From NCBI GenBank assembly GCA_002716165.1, contig PAZT01000031.1:1-19198 (forward strand): a DNA stretch of 19,198 nucleotides, read 5' to 3'. Source of the DNA: Deltaproteobacteria bacterium. GTDB lineage: Bacteria > SAR324 > NAC60-12. How positions within the stretch are numbered: position 1 is the stretch's first letter; each line of letters opens with the position of its first letter. A model generated the notes under the pieces. The model was not told the DNA's origin, did no database searches, and saw only the letters and a program-made list of their open reading frames with translations. The position numbers and the translations under genes were made by a program. Positions 8,850 through 15,972 of this stretch are shown in pieces.

Positions 8850-9512
8850 ATGAGTTCTCGAAACGCATTCATTGAAGAATCAATTTACAACTATCTGCTG
8901 GAAAATTCACTTCGTGAATTACCAGTGCTTAAAAAGCTCCGTGAGGAAACACAGAAAATGCCATTAGGACGCATGCAAATCTCACCAGATCAGGGACAGT
9001 TAATGGCAATGCTGGTTCGGTTAATTCTTCCAAAAAAGATTGTAGAAGTAGGTACATTTACAGGATACAGCAGTCTTGTTATGGCACTCGCACTCCCTGA
9101 AAATGGGAAAGTTTTTGCCTGTGATATAAGTGAAAAATATACCCGTAAGGCGCTAAGTTTCTGGAAGGAAGCAGGAGTTGCAGATAAGATTGAGCTGAGA
9201 TTAGGTCATGCTAGTGAATCACTAGATAAGATGCTGAATGAAGGACTATCAGAAACTGTTGATATGGCATTCATTGACGCTGATAAAGAGAATTACAAGA
9301 TTTATTATGAAAAGTGCTTAGAGCTTCTTCGTCCAGGGGGGTTGATATTGATCGATAATGTCCTATGGTATGGCAGACCTGCAGATCCTGATGCCTCTGA
9401 TGCTGACACAGTGGCCATACGTGAGTTTAATAAGTTTGTTTATAGGGATTCTCGTGTAGACATCTCTTTGTTGTCAGTAGGCGATGGGCTTACTCTGGCA
9501 CGTAAACTCTAG
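8850..9512 (+). CDS. Class I SAM-dependent O-methyltransferase (CCoAOMT-like)
   Basis: A 220-residue cytosolic methyltransferase of the caffeoyl-CoA/catechol O-methyltransferase type, moving a methyl group from S-adenosylmethionine to a hydroxyl, usually of a catechol. The SAM-binding motif EVGTFTGYSS is at 66-75 with the adenosine-contacting acidic residue at D92. Metal ligands are visible as D143 (FIDADKENY) and D169-N170 (IDNVLWYGR). The ending DGLTLARKL is typical, and the length is standard. It sits 10 bases after the dehydrogenase and 26 bases before the pirin gene, suggesting a three-gene unit. Substrate identity cannot be read from sequence. Confidence 0.92.
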   Translation: MSSRNAFIEESIYNYLLENSLRELPVLKKLREETQKMPLGRMQISPDQGQLMAMLVRLILPKKIVEVGTFTGYSSLVMALALPENGKVFACDISEKYTRKALSFWKEAGVADKIELRLGHASESLDKMLNEGLSETVDMAFIDADKENYKIYYEKCLELLRPGGLILIDNVLWYGRPADPDASDADTVAIREFNKFVYRDSRVDISLLSVGDGLTLARKL

Positions 9513-9538
9513 AATAAAGAAAGAAATAAGAAAATTAA

Positions 9539-10402
9539 ATGAATATACTGAAAACAAGGAGTATTGAACACATAGTGACCGCTGAGAAAGTAATTGAGGG
9601 AGGAGGATTCCCTGTCCGCCGTCCTATTCCTAATACGGAAATGGAACAAATTGATCCATTTCTTCTTCTAGATCATCTGGGACCGACCAATTGGGGACCT
9701 GGAGAAGCTATTGGAGCTCCTGATCATCCGCATAGAGGGTTCGAAACTGTAACATATCTACTTGCAGGAGAAAATGAGCACAAAGATTCTAAGGGGAATC
9801 ATGGACGCCTTCGTCCTGGAGATGTACAGTGGATGACTGCTGGATCCGGAGTTGTTCATTCCGAATTACCTTCTCCAGAATTTTTAGAAAAAGGAGGAAT
9901 TATGCACGGATTTCAGGTTTGGATAAACCTGCCAAGTAAAAGAAAAATGATACCGCCATCATATCAAGATACGCCCTCAGATAGAATTCCAGAGATTTTT
10001 CTTGAAGATAAAAAAAGCAAAGTTAGGGTTATTGCCGGTGAATTCAATGGAGTAAACTCTGTTATTAAAACTAATACGCCTATTCTCTTTGTCCATGCAT
10101 TGCTTGAGCCCGGAGTAGAACTTAAACATCATGTCTCAACAGATGACAATATCATGGGGTACCTGATATCCGGCAAGGGAGAATTTGGTTTAAAAGATGA
10201 GAAAAAATCTGCTTCTGAAGGACAACTTGTCGTTTTTTCCCATGATGGTGATTCAATCTCTTTACGAAGCACAGACGATTCCAATTTGGAATTACTGATT
10301 TTAGGAGGTACTCCAATTAACGAACCGATGGTTAGATACGGACCATTTGTAATGAATACAAAAGAAGAAATATTCCAAGCATTTCACGATTTTAGCAAAT
10401 AG
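9539..10402 (+). CDS. Pirin family protein
   Basis: A 287-residue bicupin of the pirin family. The N-terminal cupin (about 20-125) carries the iron-binding set H63 and H65 (PDHPHRGFE) and H107 and E109 (GVVHSELP), with the same spacing as human pirin. The second cupin covers about 170-285, including GVELKHHVSTDDN. Bacterial pirins have been reported to act as quercetin 2,3-dioxygenases or as regulators of central metabolism; which applies here is unknown. The protein is predicted cytosolic. It follows the O-methyltransferase by 26 bases, so it is likely the last gene of that transcript, although I see no strong terminator after it. Confidence 0.92.
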   Translation: MNILKTRSIEHIVTAEKVIEGGGFPVRRPIPNTEMEQIDPFLLLDHLGPTNWGPGEAIGAPDHPHRGFETVTYLLAGENEHKDSKGNHGRLRPGDVQWMTAGSGVVHSELPSPEFLEKGGIMHGFQVWINLPSKRKMIPPSYQDTPSDRIPEIFLEDKKSKVRVIAGEFNGVNSVIKTNTPILFVHALLEPGVELKHHVSTDDNIMGYLISGKGEFGLKDEKKSASEGQLVVFSHDGDSISLRSTDDSNLELLILGGTPINEPMVRYGPFVMNTKEEIFQAFHDFSK

Positions 10403-10736
10403 CTTTTTAACATTTCTTCTCATCAGAATCATTCTTAGTTAAGTAATTAACAGTAGATAAGCAAGATTAAAAGAAATTAAGTTAAAAAAATAATTTACCT
10501 TTTTATCATAAGTAACTATTCAAAAAATTAAAGCTGTCGAAGCAAAAATAAGCAATGCAATGGAGGAATTGTTACTCTGTATATTTTCTGGCTTAATCAT
10601 TTATAAGACTAAAAGAATATATTAAATAGTGCTAGTGAACAATAAATAGCACAACGCAGGTCAGAATTACATCTATAATCATTTCAGACTTCAATTAATT
10701 TCAAAAATCTTCAATAAACAAAAATTATAAAAGTTT
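10403..10736. other. 334-base intergenic region upstream of the NrtS-like gene
   Basis: AT-rich, with no tRNA-like fold or convincing terminator. It holds the inverted repeat at 10629-10652 (listed separately). A short hydrophobic reading frame, ATG 10560 to TAA 10625 (21 codons, MEELLLCIFSGLIIYKTKRIY), has the look of a tiny single-pass membrane peptide but no ribosome site in front of its ATG, so I do not call it a gene. A TATAAA at 10726-10731 is too close to the ATG at 10737 to be useful unless the message is nearly leaderless. Confidence 0.5.
10629..10652. repeat. Inverted repeat upstream of the NrtS-like gene
   Basis: GTGCTA (10629-10634) and TAGCAC (10647-10652) are perfect reverse complements separated by 12 bases. 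The half-site spacing (start to start 18 bases, close to two helical turns) would suit a dimeric regulator. It lies 84 bases before the transporter ATG. No T-run follows, so it is not a terminator. It does not match the CRP/FNR or NtcA consensus. Confidence 0.35.
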
Positions 10737-10994
10737 ATGAAAGAATCTACCTCAAAGAATTTGCTAAATAACTCAATTGAAAAACCTAATTTTCTTCAAC
10801 TTGCTTTTGGTGATGGCACTACAAAAAAAGCTTTATTCTCAGCATTGGTAGTTGGTAGTATTTTAACAGGTATTAATCACGGAGATATGATTTTAGTTGG
10901 AGAATATCCCCCTTGGCTAAAAGTCATAATGACCTATTTTATACCATATTGTGTTACAACATGGGGAGCCATCACCGGTAAGTTATCCCGTTAA
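10737..10994 (+). CDS. nrtS: NrtS-like nitrate/nitrite transporter
   Basis: An 85-residue inner-membrane protein with two hydrophobic segments (about residues 33-49 and 61-78). It matches my memory of the NrtS family, small nitrate/nitrite transporters first described in marine cyanobacteria. The shared marks are K-x-ALFSALVVGSILTGINHGD (about 31-49), then W-L-K-V-I-M-T-Y-F-I-P-Y-C-V-T-T-W-G-A at about 61-79. Length and the two-helix layout fit; such a small protein must act as an oligomer. The cyclase gene begins 43 bases downstream on the same strand, so a shared transcript is likely. The start has no clear Shine-Dalgarno sequence. The substrate (nitrate, nitrite or another anion) is inferred from family only. 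Confidence 0.75.
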   Translation: MKESTSKNLLNNSIEKPNFLQLAFGDGTTKKALFSALVVGSILTGINHGDMILVGEYPPWLKVIMTYFIPYCVTTWGAITGKLSR

Positions 10995-11037
10995 ACAAAA
11001 AAAATAAGATAAACAATATTTTTTGAAAGTTTGAGAA

Positions 11038-12318
11038 ATGAAAATTGAAGATTTCTTCAATCAGCGAAATGTGATTGAGCTTAGTTTTTTCAATTTTGAA
11101 AACGCTATCACTGCGGCTTATTTTGCAAAGGAAAACCTTGAAATTGTTAAAGTTAATGATAATTTTCGCAAATTTTTCCCAGTTCTTGGAAATGTAAGTA
11201 ATGCATATTTCCCTGATGTTTTGACTCAGTTGGGAGTAACTTCAGAGCAAGTGGAGCAGTTTGTCCAGGAAATTAATAAAAAGGGCTGGGTATTGATTCC
11301 GAAAGTTCCAATAAATATTGATGGGAATGAAAAGATTTATTCACTTCTCTCAACCAGAACCTGTAACGATTCCTTTTCTTATTTGAACGGAGTACAAGGA
11401 CAGTTTGTAGATCGAACTGAGGAATGGGCATTAAGGCGTGAACGGGAAGACCTTCTAGAGCAGAAAATTCGGGATAGAGAAGTGATTGAGCAAAAAACAG
11501 TACAGTTGGAAAACCTTGCTACCCGATTGGCAAAATACCTTTCTCCTCAAATCTATCAAAGTATTTTCAGTAACGAGGGAAAAACCATAGAAAAACATAC
11601 TCGTAAAAATTTAACCATTTTTCTTTCAGATATAGTCAAATTTACAGATCTAACAGATACACTTGAACCAGAAAAATTAGCTCAGATAATTAATTCATAT
11701 CTCTCTGAAATGTCAGCTATTGCATTAGAAAATGGTGGGACTATTGACAAATTTATAGGAGATGCTGTACTTGTTTTCTTTGGAGATCCAGAGTCCGAAG
11801 GAGAAAGAGAAGATGCACTTAAATGCGTCGAAATGAGTTTGAGAATGAAGCAAAGGGTCAAAGAACTACAAAAACACTGGAAAAAACTGGGAGTGGTAAA
11901 TGAAATATCTATCAGGATGGGAATTGCTACAGGATACTGCACTGTAGGCAATTTTGGTTCAGACCTTCGTCTCGACTACACCGTTCTTGGCAGTCCCGTG
12001 AATTTAGCTGCAAGGCTAGAATCAATGGCAGAACCTAACACAATTTTGATTGACGAAAATACTAAAAACCTCATAGAAGAAGATGTGAATTGCAAGGAGT
12101 TTGACAGTTTCATTCCAAAGGGTTTTTCAAGATCAATTCAAGTTTTCAAGGTTAAAGATTTTATTTCTTCGAAACACCGTACTCAACGAAAAAAACTTTC
12201 ACATGTTGGAGAAAGAGTCGAGATTAATGTCCTTGATAGTTCTGATATTCATGCTGCAATGAAAGAACTCAGAGAGATCCAGAAATATTTGGAAGAAGAA
12301 TTCAAAGAGAGTAATTAA
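11038..12318 (+). CDS. PAS-coiled-coil-class IIIb adenylate/guanylate cyclase
   Basis: A 426-residue soluble cyclase making cAMP or cGMP. Residues of about 20-127 look like a PAS sensor (AAYFAKENLEIVKVNDNF ... GVQGQFVDRTEE). About 128-165 is a charged coiled-coil signalling helix, followed by the KYLSPQIYQSIF linker seen before many cyclase domains. The catalytic domain (about 190-375) is complete: metal Asp D198 and D242, substrate Lys K238 (DKFIGD), Thr T315 (LDYTVLG) and the transition-state pair N322/R326. The Lys/Thr combination is the class IIIb signature, a group that includes bicarbonate-stimulated enzymes. There are no membrane segments. It follows the NrtS-like gene by 43 bases, suggesting that transport and signalling are linked. 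A weak 6-base inverted repeat follows the stop codon. Confidence 0.92.
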   Translation: MKIEDFFNQRNVIELSFFNFENAITAAYFAKENLEIVKVNDNFRKFFPVLGNVSNAYFPDVLTQLGVTSEQVEQFVQEINKKGWVLIPKVPINIDGNEKIYSLLSTRTCNDSFSYLNGVQGQFVDRTEEWALRREREDLLEQKIRDREVIEQKTVQLENLATRLAKYLSPQIYQSIFSNEGKTIEKHTRKNLTIFLSDIVKFTDLTDTLEPEKLAQIINSYLSEMSAIALENGGTIDKFIGDAVLVFFGDPESEGEREDALKCVEMSLRMKQRVKELQKHWKKLGVVNEISIRMGIATGYCTVGNFGSDLRLDYTVLGSPVNLAARLESMAEPNTILIDENTKNLIEEDVNCKEFDSFIPKGFSRSIQVFKVKDFISSKHRTQRKKLSHVGERVEINVLDSSDIHAAMKELREIQKYLEEEFKESN

Positions 12319-12509
12319 TAAGATTTTTAATTCCCAAGTTTGAATTATTAATTATAAGATTTATATTGAACAGAATGAAGATTAGGTACAGCTTAAGATG
12401 CTCACGAAGCTATTGAATTAAAAGTTGTACACTCATTCAAATTTTTCATCCTACCTTATTCTCTCACCCAGAAAAAAAATTTGCATTATTTTAGGATGAA
12501 TATATAAAA

Positions 12510-13427
12510 ATGATCTCAACAATCGCTGTCCCTAACAGAAAAGTTGGTGTTCCACTTGTTATGATTGCTGGTATCTGCTGGAGCACTTCAGGACTTATCT
12601 ATAGGCTGATTGAACAAGCTTCCCCTTGGCAGGTACTTTTCTACCGATCACTTGCACTGTTTGTGATGTTGGTAATTTGGTTGGTCGTTAATTATCACAA
12701 AAATTTCTTTAGTATTTTCTCTAACTCTATAGCGCTTTCACTGACTGGGGGAGTTTGCCTTGGTCTAGCCTTCACTACCTACATACTATCTCTTGAATAT
12801 ACATCTGTTCCAAACGCCATGTTCATTCTCGCAGCAGCTCCGTTTATCACAGCATTACTTGGAAGGATAATTCTAGGAGAGACAGTAAACAGTATTACCT
12901 GGCTTTGTATTATAGTGAGTGCTATAGGACTCGGAGTCATGGTTTTAGAAGAAGTTTCGCTGGGAAAAGGCCTAGGTGAGATTTTTGCGCTTTGTGCTGC
13001 CCTTGGTTTTTCCTGCATGACAATCACTTTGCGCGCAAATCAAACAAATGACCTTTTACCTACTATTTTTCTAGCCAGCATTACTGCTACAATTTTTGCT
13101 TTTATTATGATGATTATTAGAAGTGACGTGTTCATCCTCAAAACCATGGACTGGATTTACAGCAGCGGAATGGGAATCTTTCAAATTGGACTGGGCTTTC
13201 TGCTTTTTACTTCTGGTGCCCGTCATCTGAAAGCTGTGGAACTGACACTGCTTTCTTTGACAGAAATAATTGCTGGTCCATTTTTGGTTTGGATATTCCT
13301 TGATGAATCTCCTTCAAAAACTACACTTTTTGGTGGAGCAATTATACTAAGTGCAATAGTGTTACTAGCAGTTTTAGGTTCAAACACAAAAGAAGAACAC
13401 AAAACAATATTAGATTCTTCCGTCTGA
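12510..13427 (+). CDS. EamA/DMT-superfamily transporter
   Basis: A 305-residue inner-membrane protein with about ten hydrophobic segments arranged as two EamA repeats (about 15-145 and 155-295). Typical features are GICWSTSGLIYRL with a nearby PWQVLFYRSL in the first repeat, and the LTLLSLTEIIAGPFLVWIFLDESP segment before the last helices. This drug/metabolite transporter group usually exports amino acids, nucleosides or other metabolites; the substrate is unknown here. The start has no convincing ribosome site. The oxidoreductase gene starts 28 bases after the stop, so the two may share a transcript. Confidence 0.9.
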   Translation: MISTIAVPNRKVGVPLVMIAGICWSTSGLIYRLIEQASPWQVLFYRSLALFVMLVIWLVVNYHKNFFSIFSNSIALSLTGGVCLGLAFTTYILSLEYTSVPNAMFILAAAPFITALLGRIILGETVNSITWLCIIVSAIGLGVMVLEEVSLGKGLGEIFALCAALGFSCMTITLRANQTNDLLPTIFLASITATIFAFIMMIIRSDVFILKTMDWIYSSGMGIFQIGLGFLLFTSGARHLKAVELTLLSLTEIIAGPFLVWIFLDESPSKTTLFGGAIILSAIVLLAVLGSNTKEEHKTILDSSV

Positions 13428-13455
13428 ATATTCTTTCTGAAAGAAAATTTGTATT

Positions 13456-14451
13456 ATGAAAAAAATTCTCTGGGGTGTGCTCAGCACAGCTAAAATAGGC
13501 CTTGAAAAAGTGATTCCTGCCATGCAGCAAGGAAAACACTGTGAAATAGTAGCAATAGCTTCAAGAACTTATGAAAGTGCACGGGAAGCAGCAAAAAAAC
13601 TAAAGATTCCCAAAGCATATGGTTCTTATCAAGAACTACTTGACGATACAAGCATAGATGCGGTTTACATACCTCTGCCAAACCATATGCATTTCACATG
13701 GACCATTAAATCACTTGCCGCAGAAAAGCATGTATTGTGCGAAAAACCTATTTCTCTTAATGCTGCTGAAGCCAGAAAATTACATAAAGAAACACAAAAA
13801 TATCCTCAACTGAAAGTTATGGAAGCTTTCATGTACCGCTATCATCCTCAATGGTTAAGGGCCCTTGACATCATTAATGAAGGAGGGATTGGTCTGGTAA
13901 AAACTGTTCATTCTTTCTTTTCTTATTATAACAAAGATCCAGAAAACATCCGCAACATACCAGAAGTTGGGGGCGGGGGTCTTATGGACATCGGCTGCTA
14001 TTGTATTTCTCTAGCAAGGTTAATCTTTAATACAGAACCTCAGAGAGTTTTGGGAAGGATTGAATACGATCCTAACTTTAAGACCGACCGGATCTGTTCA
14101 GGTATTCTTGATTTTGGCCATGGGATTTCCACATTTACTTGTTCAACACAACTTATTCCATATCAGCGAGTAAATATTTTTGGCACCAAAGGCAGGATAG
14201 AGATAGAAATTCCGTTCAATGCACCACCTGAAAAACCCTGCAAAATTTTTCATCAACACCATAATACAATTGATGAAATCATACTTGATAAATGTAATCA
14301 GTATACAATACAGGGTGATCTATTCTCCCTTGCAATACTCAATGATAATAGAGTACCAACAACACTCGATGATGCAGTAGCAAACATGAATGTAATTGAG
14401 GCCATAATAAAAAGTTCTGAAAAAGAAAGTTGGTCTATCCCAGAATCATGA
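13456..14451 (+). CDS. Gfo/Idh/MocA family oxidoreductase
   Basis: A 331-residue NAD(P)-dependent oxidoreductase acting on sugars, polyols or dihydrodiols. The N-terminal Rossmann domain begins KILWGVLSTAKIG. The family lysine motif CEKPIS is at 95-100 (K97), followed by MEAFMYRYHPQW (about 122-133). The catalytic block GGGGLMDIGCYC (about 172-183) has D178 and then Tyr (Y182) where many members have His. Tyr at that place is also seen in glucose-fructose oxidoreductase and dihydrodiol dehydrogenase relatives. It is cytosolic, with no Tat signal. Its stop overlaps the next ATG (ATGA), indicating translational coupling with the hydrolase. Confidence 0.92.
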   Translation: MKKILWGVLSTAKIGLEKVIPAMQQGKHCEIVAIASRTYESAREAAKKLKIPKAYGSYQELLDDTSIDAVYIPLPNHMHFTWTIKSLAAEKHVLCEKPISLNAAEARKLHKETQKYPQLKVMEAFMYRYHPQWLRALDIINEGGIGLVKTVHSFFSYYNKDPENIRNIPEVGGGGLMDIGCYCISLARLIFNTEPQRVLGRIEYDPNFKTDRICSGILDFGHGISTFTCSTQLIPYQRVNIFGTKGRIEIEIPFNAPPEKPCKIFHQHHNTIDEIILDKCNQYTIQGDLFSLAILNDNRVPTTLDDAVANMNVIEAIIKSSEKESWSIPES

Positions 14452-15215
14452 AGCGTAAAATTCTAGAAAATATGATTTACTTTTTGCTAATTTATTTTAT
14501 TGCCTGCGCTGTACTATATTTTCTACAAAGAAAACTAATTTATTTCCCAACCGCAAAGATTAGCCATGGTTTAAACCAGCTTAAGTTAGTTAATAACAAT
14601 GAATCAATTGATGTAATAGTATTAAACGAGGGAAAAAATGAAGCACTGATATATTTTGGTGGAAACGCAGAATCAGTGATTTACAATGCGGAAGACTTTT
14701 TAAAAGAATTTCCTCAGCATACAGTTTACTTGCTTAATTATCGGGGCTATGGAGAAAGTACCGGCAATCCTACTGAAAAGGGCATTTTTTCTGATGCTCT
14801 TTTTCTTTTTGATAAGGTTAAGAACAAACATCAAAAAATCTCAGTTATTGGACGCAGCTTAGGGACTGGTGTTGCAGTATATCTTGCATCAAGAAGATCT
14901 ATAAATAAAATTGCACTCATTACACCATATGACAGCATTAAAAGTCTCGGTCAAAGTAAGTTCATCATTTTTCCAGTATTCCTTCTGCTGAAGGACAAGT
15001 ATGATTCGCTGAGCAGGGTAAAGCATATTCAGGCACAGACAATCGCTCTTGTAGCTGAAAATGATGAAATCATTCCCAAAAAGCATTCTTTGCGTCTAAT
15101 AAATGAGTTTCCCCCGGAACAGATTACCGCAATAACTATTAAAAATTCAGGACATAATGACATTTCATACAAAGAGGAGTATTATCAACATTTAAAAGAT
15201 TTCTTAAATTACTGA
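14448..15215 (+). CDS. Membrane-anchored alpha/beta hydrolase (BEM46/ABHD-like)
   Basis: A 255-residue serine hydrolase. One N-terminal membrane anchor (about 9-26) is followed by an alpha/beta hydrolase fold: oxyanion region YFGGNAES (about 69-76), LLNYRGYGESTG (about 95-106), nucleophile S137 in the elbow GRSLGTG, acid D206 (AENDEIIP) and H236 (SGHNDIS). The triad is complete. The layout resembles ABHD13/BEM46 and the YfhR-like group, whose members hydrolyse lipids or thioesters. It probably faces the periplasm, anchored in the inner membrane. I prefer ATG 14448, which overlaps the upstream stop as ATGA, over a TTG at 14430 in the same frame. Confidence 0.88.
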   Translation: MKRKILENMIYFLLIYFIACAVLYFLQRKLIYFPTAKISHGLNQLKLVNNNESIDVIVLNEGKNEALIYFGGNAESVIYNAEDFLKEFPQHTVYLLNYRGYGESTGNPTEKGIFSDALFLFDKVKNKHQKISVIGRSLGTGVAVYLASRRSINKIALITPYDSIKSLGQSKFIIFPVFLLLKDKYDSLSRVKHIQAQTIALVAENDEIIPKKHSLRLINEFPPEQITAITIKNSGHNDISYKEEYYQHLKDFLNY

Positions 15216-15308
15216 TCATCACTCAACTGCAGAAATATACAAATACTTCTAAAGATCCTGTTTCAATTAAAAAATATGAAAATACTCACCAAATGTATTT
15301 AACTGTGT

Positions 15309-15338
15309 TTGAAAAATACAATTATCTTAACTTATACT
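15309..15338 (+). promoter_or_regulatory. Candidate sigma-70 promoter before the HCCA-isomerase-like gene
   Basis: TTGAAA (15309-15314) and TATACT (15333-15338) are separated by 18 bases; both match the sigma-70 consensus in five and five of six positions. Transcription would start near 15345, only about 10 bases before the ATG at 15355. The message would be almost leaderless, in keeping with the absence of a Shine-Dalgarno sequence. Confidence 0.45.
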
Positions 15339-15354
15339 GCTAAGAAACTTTACG

Positions 15355-15930
15355 ATGGAAAACCAAATTGATTTTTATTTTGATATTGTCAGTCCTTACT
15401 CATATGTCGCTTCTATGCTGGTAGAAGACGTGGCGCTCAGAGGAAATACTGATGTAAAATGGAAACCTTTTCTGCTGGGGGGAGTTTTCAATGCGGTGGG
15501 TACCAAAGACCCACCAGGTGTACATCCTACAAAAAAACCATATCTAGTGAAAGACTTAGAGCGACTTTCAAAGCATTTGAAGATTCCAATAAAATTTCCT
15601 ACAGATTTTCCTGTCCGTACCGTACTTGCCATGCGTACGCTTTGCGGTTTAAGTGCAGATGCAATTCCTCAAGCCGCACAAACACTTTTTCAGGCGTACT
15701 GGGTTAATAACCAAGACATTGCAGATCCTGAAATAGTGGCATCGCTTATTGGCATGGATTCAGTGGAGAATGCAGGAAATCAGGAAATCAAGGACAAACT
15801 ATTTCAGTCTACCGATGAGGCAATCCAACGCGGGGCATTTGGTGCTCCAACATTTTTTGTAAAGGATGAGATGTTTTTTGGACATGACCGACTACCGTTA
15901 CTGGAACTTCATCTGAAGGGACAAATATAA
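15355..15930 (+). CDS. 2-hydroxychromene-2-carboxylate isomerase / DsbA-like thioredoxin-fold protein
   Basis: A 191-residue cytosolic protein of the DsbA/GST-kappa thioredoxin-fold group. The start reads IDFYFDIVSPYSYVAS. The SPYS at 13-16 replaces the CxxC of true DsbA and matches the serine active site of HCCA isomerases, which use glutathione in naphthalene-type aromatic degradation. An alpha-helical insert (about 40-130) includes the conserved FPVRTVLAMR segment. The cis-proline strand GAFGAPTFFV is near 162-171, followed by FFGHDRLPLLE. There is no signal peptide. Family members outside degradation operons often have unknown GSH-linked roles, and no other naphthalene gene is nearby. It is followed by the homocysteine S-methyltransferase-like gene. 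Confidence 0.88.
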   Translation: MENQIDFYFDIVSPYSYVASMLVEDVALRGNTDVKWKPFLLGGVFNAVGTKDPPGVHPTKKPYLVKDLERLSKHLKIPIKFPTDFPVRTVLAMRTLCGLSADAIPQAAQTLFQAYWVNNQDIADPEIVASLIGMDSVENAGNQEIKDKLFQSTDEAIQRGAFGAPTFFVKDEMFFGHDRLPLLELHLKGQI

Positions 15931-15962
15931 TAAATAAAACCTGCAAATTACTTTATTTATTA
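15928..15962. repeat. 11-base AT-only inverted repeat
   Basis: TAATAAATAAA (15928-15938, beginning with the stop codon of the upstream gene) and TTTATTTATTA (15952-15962) are perfect reverse complements around a 13-base loop. No U-run follows, and the next ATG is 11 bases away. It could be a weak hairpin in the intercistronic message or an AT-rich binding site. In such AT-rich DNA, chance is a real alternative. Confidence 0.4.
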
Positions 15963-15972
15963 AAATGAAAAA

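Noticed and set aside
10560..10625. 21-codon frame encoding a hydrophobic peptide upstream of the NrtS-like gene
   Set aside because: No ribosome site before its ATG and too short to distinguish from chance in AT-rich DNA; noted in the intergenic entry only.
12327..12349. TAATTC-N8-GAATTA dyad after the second cyclase as terminator
   Set aside because: Weak 6-base stem with one G-C pair and no T-run; mentioned only as a weak structure.
12481..12508. TTGCAT-N16-TATAAA promoter-like pair before the EamA gene
   Set aside because: The implied transcription start would lie inside the coding region, after the ATG at 12510.
15355..15930. A true DsbA disulfide oxidoreductase
   Set aside because: There is no CxxC (SPYS instead) and no signal peptide, so the HCCA-isomerase/GST-kappa type is the better call.
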